Shown here piece after piece: positions 24,961 to 34,589 of a DNA stretch of 64,000 nucleotides. A program made the position numbers and the translations under genes. The notes under the pieces are model-generated. The model did no database searches, had not been told where the DNA came from, and saw only the letters and a list, made by a program, of their open reading frames with translations. The stretch spans positions 233,812 to 297,811 of the forward strand of contig VXAA01004090.1 of NCBI GenBank assembly GCA_013399115.1. The letters are read 5' to 3'. The DNA comes from Anseranas semipalmata. Its lineage: Eukaryota; Chordata; Aves; Anseriformes; Anseranatidae. Every line of letters starts with the position of its first letter. Position 1 is the first letter of the stretch.

Positions 24961-27649
24961 ATGGGTTTGGTCCCTGCTCTTTTCCCCACAGGCCCCTTGC
25001 TGGGGGGTGGTGGCCTGGGATGGGGGACGTGTTTGGAGGCAAGTCCAAGGCAAAAAATCTCCCTTCCCACTCCCCATCAGCTTCTCCATCTCTGCCCATT
25101 GCTGCTCTGCCTCCTGCCAGCCTCACCAGACCGGGCTGCGTCCCCGGCTCAGCACCGTCACCTTGGGAGGAAGGGAGCAGGCTCCAGGGGTGCAGACCGG
25201 GCTCACTTGTCACCTGCTCAGGCCGTGACAGCCAGACGCAGGGGACAGAGGAGGGGGCAGCTTGCTGGAGGCTTCATTAGTCCCCGCTGACCCTTGTGTC
25301 TGTGTTCCTCCACCAATTTATGAATTCCTGAATTCATGCTTTGCTAAATACCTTGTGCACTTGGGAAATCTGTTGAAATGCATCAAAACCAGACATTTAA
25401 ATATTTTGTAGTGCATTAATGAAAAATTCACCTGTTTGAGCAGATGGGTAGAGACTTGTTTTCCTGCTCTGAGTTTTCTCTCCTGAGCTACAATTACACA
25501 TGGAAAACACATTCGTGTCCAACGTAGCACATGCTACAAACACGATGCTTTATAATCATTTGTAAGGGGATATTTGAGGTTCCACAAAGGTAGATTACAG
25601 AGATTACAGGATGGCAGGGTTCTTCCTGACACTGTATTTATGTGATCAATGTGGGCTTTTGTTTGCTGGGCTGAAGGCAGGGGAGCGCTGGGGTTCCTGA
25701 GGGTGAGAGGCAGCGGGAAGGGATGCGCCCATTGCCAGATGTGCGATGAGCCTGTGTCCTTCTGACATCTTAAAATGACAACAAGCGCTGCTCTGTGTCA
25801 CTCTGGCTTTGATCTTTTCCATCATTCTGTATTTTATGAGACCAGAAGGTTAAGGGGGGCATGGGCATGTCCCACGGTGCCACCACAGGGTGCCCTTGTG
25901 TGACTTGGCCCCTGGAAGTTGCCACTCACGGCTGGGATTCCCATTTTATAAAGGCAGGAATGGTTTCTAATAAAAGGGAAGGAGTCTCGTCCTGGCCAGC
26001 TGAAGGCCAAATGCAAACAGTGACCTCCCAGGACTGCAAACAGAGCCCGGCGCTGACCTGCGGCAGCCCCTGCTATTCCTGTCCTAGGTCCCCTGCCCAT
26101 GCCCGGCCACCCTGTCCCCTCACCTCCTCTTGCTCCTCCCTAAGATGCATAACGCTGCTTTATGCCCATTGATTCACATTTCAAAGTGAATAAATATCCT
26201 ATTAGGACTAAAGTGCCTTAGCTCATCTTCCTGCTCTTCCCCTCCTGCCCCTGGTCCTGCAGAACCACGGCTGTACAAGGGGTTTTGGCGATGGCTGTGG
26301 ATTGTTGCTATTTTATTCCAACGTTCGTGCTGAGGTTTCAGCGCTGCTCCCCATCACAGTGACCCCTCGTCGTGCCAGCTTGTCTTTTAGTGTCACCATT
26401 GCAGTGAGAAGCGAAGGTCCCCAAAACGCACAGCAATTTAATGGGGCGAAGCACGCGGCATCCATGCGCCTCTTGCGGGCTTGTGGCGGGCAGGGGACGC
26501 ACATCACTCACTGAATTAATGGCCACAGCGATGGGTCAAGGGAAGAACCACACATTACTCGATATTTTGACAGAAGCCTGGGGGGGCAACGTGTGTTTTT
26601 AAGCAAGGAGAGGCTTAACCCCCTCCTGCCCTGTCTGTGCTGGACATAAGCTGACCATTTGTGTCTGCAGCCTTCCCAAAATCCGCCCCGTCCCGCAGGG
26701 CCCCTGCCCCATCCCCAGCCTGCGAGGGACCAGTTGGGAAATCGGCAGCCCGAGGGCACCATCTAGTGAACAGCCTGGCCTGCACACACCCGCACTGGGC
26801 AGAAATTGGAGGGGAAACCGGGGGGGGGCTCCCCAGGTGATCAGCCCAGAGGAGCGCAGAGTCACGGTTTTGCTTTCCCCCTCCCCAGCCCCGTTATTTT
26901 TCAGCTTTCTCTGCGGTGATGCCCGGGGAGCGGAGGAGAGGAGCCTTCCCCATGCCCCATCCGTCGCTGCGAGGAGCTGGGGATGCTCCGTTTCGGAAAC
27001 AGGGTCACGCTGCCCTCCGGCCACCCACGCTCGCTGCTCAGCCCCGTGCCAGATGGCATTGGGAAGATGTCAGTATTTTGCTATTTCCTGGTTTGGAGAA
27101 AAAAACAAAAGCGTGGTGGCTAATGCAAGATTTGCTTTGTGAGGGGGTCCCGGGTGTGTGGGAGCAGTGGTCCTGGTGCTCTCTGCGCTTCTCCAAGGAT
27201 GCTCCTGGCCTCTGGGCAGCCCTGAAACCCCTCTTTTGACTTAGCAAATTAAAACTAAACCACAGGTGCTCTAACATTTGCCCATCTGCACAGCGGGGGT
27301 GAGCTGGTTATGGGCAAAAGCGGGCTAGAACACCAAAAGTTTGGCACGGAGCTTAAAGCTCCTGGAGATGATGCAGCTACTGGGGAGGGACGAATCGCTG
27401 TGCCATGCTGGGTGGGCTGAGCTAGGCTCTGTGCCCAGTTTTCTCACTGGGAATTGCATGTATTGCCAACCCGCGCCTTGTTGGGGGGCCCCATTGCGGT
27501 GCTGGGCGGGGACCCCACACCTGTGAGACAGAGCCGTGGCCGTGCAGGGAGGGTTTCTCCCACGGGTACATCCTCAGCACCACGTGCTGTACCCGCAGCA
27601 AGCCCATCCCGTGCACCCCACACATCTGGTGCACGGGGACAAAGGGGGG
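24961..27649. other. Intergenic, no gene recognised
   Basis: GC-rich sequence with no family-like reading frame. A CTCF-like motif lies at 26,754-26,770 and a G-run at about 26,819-26,828. Confidence 0.5.
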
Positions 27650-27900
27650 GTGCAGGATCCGGGCGGGGGGAAGCGGTGCCGTCGTCTCCTTTCATCCGCA
27701 GCCAGGCGCCGTGCTGAAGTGGCTTGTTTTTCATCGGGGACCGGCTGTTGCTAGGCCGCTCTGGTCCCTCGCATTGGTCGGGAAGGGGTTTTGCAGCCAA
27801 TCGGCGAGGCTGCGCTGGCAGCTCGCGCCCGCGACGCCCGCACGCCCGCACGCACACCCCTCCTGCAGCCCGAGTGCTAAGCGACCGGCAGATGTGCCTA
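27650..27900. promoter_or_regulatory. CpG-rich patch with paired CCAAT boxes
   Basis: About 30 CpGs in 250 bases by hand count. An inverted CCAAT (ATTGG) lies at 27,773-27,777 and a direct CCAAT at 27,797-27,801, about 20 bases apart, the arrangement typical of NF-Y-driven CpG-island promoters. An RFX-type half-site (GTTGCTAGGC) sits at 27,747-27,756. No TATA box or coding exon is evident, so direction and product are unknown. It is about 3 kb beyond the AEN 3' end. Confidence 0.45.
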
Positions 27901-30900
27901 TTCATCGCTAGGTCGCACCTATTCGCTTCTTCCGGCCAGGAGGGTTATTAGGGGGATTTTAATTTAGAGCAGGTGATGAGTTTTCTGCTCTCTAATTCCC
28001 ACTGCGGGCGGGGAGGAGCGGGGCGATGCTGGCGGTAGGGGTGCAGGGAGGCTGGTTCCCTCCTTTGCTGCAAACCAGCTTGGTTTTCAACAAGTGGCTG
28101 CAAACGGGATGGATTTGTGTCCCTCTGTGTCCCCGCGGTGAAGCAGCACCAGCAGGGAGATGCTCTGGCTGTTCTGTGGTACCAGCACTGCTCCGTGCAC
28201 AGACACCGGGGATGGGACCACGTTTGGGACCACGGCCAAACGCCGTGGATGGGGACACGCTCTCCTCCATGGCTGCAAAGCTCTCGCCCTGCAGGATAGG
28301 AAGAAGCACCAAAAATGTGCAGGAAACGGGGCCGATCCACGCTAGACTCGATTTCTGACGGTCCCCGATGACAAGCTCCATTTAGCTGGATGGCAGGGAA
28401 GGGGGGGCTCGATAACAGCAAGCGAGAGCACATCGCCGTTCCAATTGTCGTCTGCTGCTCAAGGAGAAGCTGTTGCTAGACAGAAGTAAAAGCTGTCGCC
28501 ATCAGCTCCCATTGGCTCAGACCCACTCCAATGACGAGCTTATCAGTTACCTGCTCCTGCAGCTGCCTGAAAAAACTCATTTGACAATGTTTTTCCTCTG
28601 ATAAAAAAGCCCCGAGTTCCCATTGCTGGATTCGTGGGCTTGTGTTAATCATTATTCAGGGTCGTCGAGACAACCGACGAGTTTTCTGCAGATTCTCGAA
28701 TTGTCATGAAATTTAGCGTAAATGACGAGCTGGCCCAGAGTTTGCTCCTGCTCTCCTCCGCCCGCCCGAGGATGCTCAGCACCACCGGGCTGCTCTGGTG
28801 ACAAAGCAGGGCAAACGCCGGCTCTTCTCAGCAGCTCCCTGACATTTAGGTGAATATTCACAAACGTCTGTGAAAATCCTGATTAGGTCTTGATCGGTTC
28901 ACTGGGTGGAAGGGGGGTGAAAATTGCCATTCACGTTATTCCGAGAAAACCTGGCTGTCTGGCACTCACCGACGCCAGCAGGTCGTGGGTTGCCACCACC
29001 TCCCCATCATCCATACATCCCTGGGGTTGTGTTCTTGCCCAGATGCCCGTCCTGAGGGATTTTTCCCAAAGGACTCGGAGGGAGGCACCTCCATGGCTCT
29101 CTCACAACATGGGTTTTTTCAGCCCTTCAAAGCTGATGTAAATCCTCGCTGCCCCCCACTTTGCTCCTCACCTTCTCCAAGGGCTGGAGATCACGGCACA
29201 GAAGCAAAGCCTGCATGCAGGCAGCGTCGCTTTGGCTGCGTTGCTGCCGTCAGGTTTGCCCCCGAAGCAGGACAGTGGTTCAGCAGGGGGTTAAATCGGC
29301 GTGGCGGTGACAGGGACAGGCTCTGCGCCAGCAGACAGAGGGTGGCAGGCAGGGAGCTGGGCTGGGCGAGCTCGGCAGTGGGAAGAAGCCGCCCTGGATC
29401 GCAGAGGGTGAGAGCTTGCAGCTACCTGACCCTTGCTGCAGAGCCGACCCCGCGTATCGCAGCCCAGCACAGGCACGCTTTTGGAAGCCGTCCTCGCTAC
29501 AGCATGTTGATGGTCGAGACTTTAGAAATGTTCTTCTGATTGTGATTTTTTTTTTTTTTCCTTAATTACTCCTTCCTCTCGCCTGTGCCTGACTGCCTCG
29601 CAGGATGAGTCACAGGCTGATAAACCTCCCGGCCCTCCACCTCTTGTCGCAGCTTTCCCTGTCCTCATCCCCACACACCCGTGTCTCGCATCGTGCCGTA
29701 TCGCGGCCAGAAATTCAGGGGCAATCGGTGCACGGGTTGCCAGCCTGGGGCAGCGAGGGGGAAACACGCTGAGAAACCAACCCGGAGCCAGCCAGGCTCC
29801 CGTGCTTCCCTCCTGCCAGCCTGGAAGAGGTGGAAACGGCAGCGAGAAGGGAAGACCTGCGCCAGCAGACCTGGTGGGGAGCGGATAGCCCCTGGGCTCA
29901 TCGAGCAGCCCAGGCTGTCACCATTTCTTCGAATGGAGCAGCACAGCTGTTGAGGCGGTGCCGCGGGGAGGGCAGATCTTTTTTGACCTGTTCGATGTGT
30001 CGGAGCATTTCCGAGGCGTCCCCAGGCTCCCTCCGCCGGGCAGGGAGGAGTTAAGAAGGGAAGCGTGAGATGCCTCGTGGCATCGCAGCGATGCGAAGTG
30101 CGTCACCCAGCTCTGGGGCTGGGAACAGCCTCCGACCCACCTAGTCGCGCCGTGCTACACGGGCTTTGGTTCACCGCCGGCTGCCGTGCCTGCTTTTTGC
30201 ACGGCAAAGCTCCTGAAAGCCTCTGTGGTGCCGTCCCGCAGCCTCCCTTCTCGCACCGAGGGCTGGGGTCCCGCTGGGGCCCCGCACCCAGGACGCGCTG
30301 CAGCCTTCCCATGAAATGCATGGATGCATTCCCGTGAATTTTTTTTCCCTTTTTCCTCCGAATTGTTTTTGAAACGTACCAAACGCAGGTGACTCACGCA
30401 CCGCTGAGCCGCAGGGAAGCAGGGCTGAGCCAGCCCTCCTGAGCCAGCCTTCCCCCCTGCACAGCCTCATTTCATTCTTAAAAATACTGGCTGGCACCTG
30501 GTCTTCCCTTCTAAAGCAGGCGCCGAAGCAGCACCTCCAGCAGCAGCTCCCTTCCCATCGCAGGGACTTCCCCACGCACAAGGGTGACGCAGCAGTGACA
30601 CTTTCTCTAAGCTGCCTCCTCGCCTAGAGCAACACCCATCCCGCACCAGCAATGGGTCCGGATCCCTTTTGCATGACAAGGGACTCAAAAACCATGGAAA
30701 AAGTGAAGGGAAGGCACCATCCCGGTGCCACAGGACAGGATTTGTGCTGGACTCCTCAGCTCTGGCTGAGCACATCCCCTGCTCCTCCCTGCCACCCTTC
30801 GCAGGACATCCTTGCCGCAGTCTTGGAGCAGCCGGGACCATCCCATAGCCCCAAGAAACCACCTTGCCCCAAGAGTTGCTTATTCCATCCACAACCAGGA

Positions 30901-30970
30901 CACCTAAGATACCTTTTCTGGTTGCAGATGGGTTTTAAGCACTGGAGCGCAGCACTCGATCACACCAGCA
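27901..30970. other. Intergenic, no gene recognised; CNE-like segment inside
   Basis: No coding exon recognised. The segment 28,460-28,960 is less GC-rich than its surroundings and contains E-box, GATA-type (TTATCAG, CTGATAA) and homeodomain-type motifs close together, which resembles a conserved non-coding element. A run of 14 T lies at 29,546-29,559. Confidence 0.45.
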
Positions 30971-31578
30971 CACGCAGTTTTTTTGCGAGAATGATTTTTA
31001 ATTCAGAATTTGACAAATATGACAAAGTGCATCCTAAGCTGTTTTCCATGGGGTCTAGACACCGATTAGACCTGGACTTTCCTTCCAGGCTTCACTGTGC
31101 AAAGAATGTGGGGAGGAAAGCGGCTGTATAACCGGCCCTGGATGGCCTGCAGCCTTCAGGCATCAAAGCAGCTTTAAACTGCTGTCCCAGGGCCGGGACG
31201 TGCACCATGGTCCAGACCACCTCCAAAGAACCCACCAGCCCCAATTCTCCCACAACTAGCAGCAAGACGTGCCACCCACCCGCACGGGCGTCCCCTCAGA
31301 GAACATCAGAGGTGCCCCGAGAGCCCCACTGCACCGCACGCCCATGTGGGCTCCTCCAGGCTGGCACCGGGACCCCGCTCGTCCCCAAGCGCCAAGTGAC
31401 ACACCGACATGGCCTGGCCACAGCGCTCCTTTCTGCGGGATGGCTTCATGTGGCAGCCAGAGGCTGCAGACAGCATTTTGGGGAGATCGCTGGTCCCTGG
31501 GGAAGGAATTCAGCACCTGCCTCCACACCTATGAGCCGAAGGCACCGGGATGCCCCAAAACACGTGGACAATCCCGTG
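30971..31578 (-). other. AEN: Probable AEN 3' UTR
   Basis: Sequence after the AEN stop codon, up to a candidate ATTAAA polyadenylation signal on the minus strand at 31,002-30,997. The signal is followed on the same strand by a GU-rich stretch (TGTGCTGGTGTG), as expected of a downstream element. This gives a 3' UTR of about 0.6 kb. The end is predicted from motifs only; usage could be further downstream. Confidence 0.5.
30997..31002 (-). terminator. AEN: Candidate AEN poly(A) signal (ATTAAA)
   Basis: ATTAAA on the minus strand about 580 bases past the stop codon, with a GU-rich element 15-35 bases beyond it. It is the best-placed candidate seen. Confidence 0.45.
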
Positions 31579-31779
31579 TCACAGGCTGCCCGCGATCAGG
31601 TCCGTGGGCCAGTACTGGTCGTCCATGTACTGGTCACTGTCTGTGCTGGGGTCTGTGGGGCTGGGGGGCCGGGGGGGCAGGCTGAGGGCCAGCTCCGTCT
31701 CCCACTGCACCTCCACCAGTCTGTAGAGCTCCATGGCCGTCTGAGCGTCCTCCACCGACGAGTGCCCTTTGCAGCCGAT
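31579..31779 (-). CDS. AEN: AEN last coding exon
   Basis: Acceptor CTCAG|ATC; 66 codons and a TGA stop at 31,581-31,579. It begins [12 protein letters not shown] (Exo III, with the catalytic histidine and aspartate) and ends in the acidic/aromatic tail with QYMDDQYWP. Other frames stay open here because the sequence is GC-rich; the frame given is the one continuous with the exonuclease domain. Confidence 0.94.
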   Translation of the reverse strand: MGCKGHSSVEDAQTAMELYRLVEVQWETELALSLPPRPPSPTDPSTDSDQYMDDQYWPTDLIAGSL

Positions 31780-33303
31780 CTGAGCACAGGGGAAAAAGCC
31801 TCGTTAGAAGAAAGGGCCAGCAAAAATCCCACAGGCGTTTGCTTGCTCACAGGGACAAGCGCTGGGGGTTTTGGAGACGGCAAAGGCTTGATGCAACATC
31901 GGACAGGCCGAGGAGATGTATGCATCTCTCGTCTTTCTGGAGGGCACGTGGGGTGAGCACGGTTGGTCTCCATCTCCCAGACGGCACCCCACGCAGATGT
32001 GGGACCAGGCTGACCACACAAGCTCATACAAAATGGGAACCACACATGGAGGTCTCTGGAGCTTACCTGGATCTTCTTCTGGAGCAGGTGCTTGGCCAAG
32101 CTCTTGAGCGAGGCGCTGACCCTGACGGGCAGCCCTGCCTTCTGGTTCAGCAGCGGGATCCGGCTGGTGTCTCTGGTCCTGTCTTTTGGGTGGAAATATT
32201 TCAGGGCTTGGAAGTCATTGTGGATGGCGTGTCCTACCACAATCTTGTCTTTCAAGATCTTCAGGATCTGGAAGCATCAGAGGGGGGTTAAGACAGGCAG
32301 TGCAGCAAAAGAAACACGGCTTGAGTATAAAATGAACCATTTTGCATTAAATTCATTTTCTTCACTTCTAGTTTTTGGGTTCCCAGAACTGAGTAGTAAC
32401 AAGTTCAGCAATGGGACTGGCTGTTATGTTCTATAACTTATACACCGCACTCGCTGTGCAAGTCCACAGCAGCGCAAGGCAGGCACATCGTGCCCTGCTT
32501 AAAGCCTCAGCTGCAGCAAACCAACCCCCGGCACGGCTTAGGATGCTCCCATCCTGCTCTCGCATCTCTGTCTCAGAGCAGCTCAGCACAAGCCACCAAC
32601 CATTGCCGCTCGCAGCCTTTTTCCTTTCCTTTCAGAAAGCACGATGTCACAATTTCCATTTGCAAAACTGTTTTTTGCTCTGTGCTTGAAGCAACGGGAG
32701 CCCCTCACCTCCGCCTGGGCAGCCCTGAAGGGAATGGCGTTCTTCATGTGCCGCTTGGTGATGCCGCTCCAGCGCGTCCGGTAGTCCACGATGGGGAGCT
32801 CGGGCTGGACGTATTTGTCGTAGATGACGTCCCCCTCGTAGCTGACCACGGTGCACCGCGCCAGCTCGCTCAGCCTGCCCCGAGGGCCGGTGCCCACCAT
32901 CTCGCAGTCGATGGCCACGTACTTGCCGGGGCGTGGGGCTGGGGGGGACGCCCGTACCCCCGCGGAGGTGCCGCCACCGCTGCCGTCCTGGGACAGCAGC
33001 GCGGAGTGGTGCCTGGCCATGCTGTCCGGAGAGGTAGATGGGGACAGGGAAACCCCCTGCTTGGGCCTGGGGACCTTCCCGCGCTGCGGGGCCACCTCGG
33101 CGAGCCCATCCGGGGTGGCCTGGCCGCCCAGCCGCCGGCGGGGGCTCAGCAGCCCCTTCTGCTCCAGCAACGCCCGGCGCTCCATGAACCTCTGGTGCCT
33201 GCGGCTCCTCTTCTTGCTGCGGGGCTGCGGCGAGCCGGGGCCCTGGGGGGCCGTCCTGGGGCTGGGGGGGCCATGGGAGCCCTTGGGGGTGGGCACGGGG
33301 GCT
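31579..33303 (-). CDS. AEN: Apoptosis-enhancing nuclease (DEDDh 3'-5' exonuclease), N-terminus in gap
   Basis: AEN is a p53-induced nuclear/nucleolar 3'-5' exonuclease acting on DNA and RNA during apoptosis. Three exons are visible: 32,709-33,303 (partial), 32,067-32,267 and 31,579-31,779, with GT-AG introns of 441 and 287 bases, all phase 0. They encode 331 residues plus whatever lies in the N run; human AEN is 325. Numbering from the first visible residue, a basic stretch ([10 protein letters not shown], about 30-39) matches the family's nucleolar localisation region. Exo I is DCEMVGTG (D132, E134), Exo II is GHAIHND (D216), and Exo III is GHSSVEDA (H271, D276), so all five DEDDh residues are present. 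The C-terminus ends in the AEN-type [10 protein letters not shown] motif, which separates it from ISG20. The start codon is probably inside 33,304-33,548. DET1 lies divergently about 18 kb away. Confidence 0.95.
32067..32267 (-). CDS. AEN: AEN second visible coding exon
   Basis: 201 bases, 67 codons, phase 0 at both ends. The acceptor is a pyrimidine tract ending TTCCAG|ATC and the donor is CAG|GTAAGC. It carries Exo II (VVGHAIHND) and the segment ending LLQKKIQ, as in the AEN/ISG20 family. Confidence 0.95.
32709..33303 (-). CDS. AEN: AEN first visible coding exon (5' part missing)
   Basis: Encodes 198 visible residues: a Pro/Ser-rich lead, the basic nucleolar-signal-like segment, a variable linker and the first half of the exonuclease domain with Exo I. 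It ends at ...AAQAE with donor GAG|GTGAGG. The sequence enters the N run at 33,304 one base into a codon, so the initiator methionine cannot be placed. A methionine visible beyond the gap (33,618-33,620) is in frame only if the N count is exact, and the sequence after it does not look like the AEN N-terminus. Confidence 0.93.
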
Positions 33304-33548
33304 NNNNNNNNNNNNNNNNNNNNNNNNNNNNNNNNNNNNNNNNNNNNNNNNNNNNNNNNNNNNNNNNNNNNNNNNNNNNNNNNNNNNNNNNNNNNNNNNN
33401 NNNNNNNNNNNNNNNNNNNNNNNNNNNNNNNNNNNNNNNNNNNNNNNNNNNNNNNNNNNNNNNNNNNNNNNNNNNNNNNNNNNNNNNNNNNNNNNNNNNN
33501 NNNNNNNNNNNNNNNNNNNNNNNNNNNNNNNNNNNNNNNNNNNNNNNN
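33304..33548. other. Assembly gap (245 N) in AEN 5' end
   Basis: A run of N replaces the start of the AEN coding region and probably the 5' UTR and any first intron. The N count may not be the true length. Both flanks are extremely GC-rich (CCCGG repeats on the right), which explains the sequencing failure. Confidence 0.98.
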
Positions 33549-33645
33549 CGCCCCACTGCCCGGCCCGGACCCCCCGCACCCACCGCAGCCCGGCCCGGCC
33601 CGGCCCGGCGCGGCTCCCACGTGTCCGGCCCGGAAGCTTCAGCGC

Positions 33646-33665
33646 TCACATGCCCGGGCAAGTCC
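33646..33665 (-). promoter_or_regulatory. Candidate p53 response element of AEN
   Basis: Two abutting p53 half-sites with no spacer. On the AEN strand the first is GGACTTGCCC (10 of 10 to RRRCWWGYYY) and the second GGGCATGTGA (8 of 10, core CATG intact). AEN is a known direct p53 target in mammals, so the position is biologically sensible. Binding is inferred, not shown. Confidence 0.65.
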
Positions 33666-33713
33666 TGACGTGGTCACGCCCCCTGCTTCCCCATTGGCTG
33701 CGTGGGAGAGGCG

Positions 33714-33721
33714 ATTTGCAT
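33714..33721 (-). promoter_or_regulatory. Octamer motif (ATGCAAAT)
   Basis: Exact POU-factor octamer in AEN sense orientation, about 20 bases upstream of an exact CCAAT box at 33,697-33,693. Exact motif; function inferred. Confidence 0.45.
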
Positions 33722-33753
33722 ACGCGGGGNGGCGGGGCTGCCACCGCCCCGGC

Positions 33754-33978
33754 TAATAGGGTGCCCGAGCTATAGGATGTCCCGGCTATAGGGTGCCCCA
33801 GGTATAAGTCATTCCAGCTGTAGGGTGCCCCTGGTATAGGGTGCCCCGGCTATAGGATGCCCCGGCTATGGGCTGCTCCAGGTATAATGTGCCTCGGCTA
33901 CAGGGCGTCTCGGCTATAGGGTGTCCCTGGTATAAGGTGCTCCGGCTGCAGGATGTCCTGGCTATAGGATGCCCCAGC
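33754..33978. repeat. 16-bp minisatellite, about 14 units
   Basis: Thirteen exact-length 16-base units run from 33,771 to 33,978, preceded by one 17-base unit. The consensus is TATAGGGTGCCCCGGC. Units differ at several positions, and many end in CAGG or CTGG rather than CGGC, so the array has mutated but kept its spacing. It sits between the AEN promoter and a CR1 fragment. Because 48 bases make 16 codons, it keeps minus-strand frames open and gives a spurious periodic peptide. Confidence 0.93.
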
Positions 33979-34140
33979 TTAGACAGAAATTCTTCGCTAT
34001 GAGGGGGTGAGGCCCTGGAACGGGCTGCCCAGAGAAGCTGCGGGTGCCCCACCCACCTCCCATGGAGGTGCTCGAGGCCAGGTTGGATGGGGATTTGGGC
34101 AGTGCGGTCTGGTGGGAGGTGTCCAGTGGGGTGGGACCTT
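33979..34140 (+). mobile_element. CR1 LINE, truncated 3' end fragment
   Basis: The stretch from ATTCTTCGCTATGAGGG through GAGGCCCTGGAACGGGCTG, AGGCCAGGTTGGATGGGG and GTGGGAGGTGTCC follows the 3' region of avian/reptilian CR1 non-LTR elements in order and spacing. It is 5'-truncated, as most CR1 copies are, and its terminal 3' part is degraded. No reverse transcriptase sequence remains. Its presence supports a bird (or other sauropsid) genome. Confidence 0.85.
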
Positions 34141-34525
34141 TCTGGGGGGAGGCTTTGGGGTGGCAACAGGTGCGGTGGGGACCCCTGAAGTGGGGGTGAA
34201 CGTGTGTTGGTGGGCACCACGCTACTGCAGCGCACAGGCACGTCCCTGCCGTGCAGGGCAGCGTCGCTCCTACAGCAGCCCAGGGGCAGCAACACGGGGT
34301 CCGCATCCTCCAGGACCTCTTCCCAGCCATGGGGCAGCTCCAGCCGGGGCACGGCGGCGGCAGATGGGGTTTCAGACCGGCCCCTCGTTGCTTCACTCCG
34401 GAGGCTCACGAAAGCAACGGCCGAGGTGATCAGAAGCAGAGAAGCATCAAGCGCGGCCCCGGCCACCAGCTTGTCCCTGCCACGAGGCCAGCAGCCTCCT
34501 GCCTCGCCGGAGAGGCCGTGCGCCC

Positions 34526-34547
34526 TAAGGCAGACTGTGACTTGTTG
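34526..34547 (-). ncRNA. miR-7-2-3p arm
   Basis: 22 bases complementary to the 5p arm with a few bulges, giving the usual two-base 3' overhang geometry. It differs from human miR-7-2-3p at several bases, as passenger arms do. Confidence 0.8.
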
Positions 34548-34566
34548 TGGTGGGATGAGCCATACA

Positions 34567-34589
34567 ACAACAAAATCACTAGTCTTCCA
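34567..34589 (-). ncRNA. Mature miR-7-5p
   Basis: Exact match to the universally conserved miR-7 mature sequence, read on the minus strand. The dominant 5' end is expected at 34,589. Confidence 0.95.

Larger units (their letters stand above)
33549..33750 (-). promoter_or_regulatory. AEN: AEN promoter / CpG island
   Basis: CpG-dense sequence immediately upstream of the AEN 5' end. On the AEN strand, from distal to proximal, it has an octamer ATGCAAAT (33,721-33,714), a CCAAT box (33,697-33,693), a CRE-like TGACG core (33,666-33,670, read on the plus strand) and a p53 response element (33,665-33,646). No TATA box is seen. The transcription start probably lies in or just before the gap. The promoter call rests on position and motifs, not on transcript data. 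Confidence 0.65.

Noticed and set aside
24197..25213. 338-codon minus-strand open frame
   Set aside because: Rich in Pro, Gly, Arg and Ser with no domain, crosses a CpG-dense block where all frames stay open, and has no splice or start context. Most likely a composition artefact.
32490..33668. Long plus-strand frames opposite AEN, and minus-strand shadow frames through the N run
   Set aside because: They are antisense or out-of-frame readings of GC-rich AEN exons, lengthened artificially by Ns.
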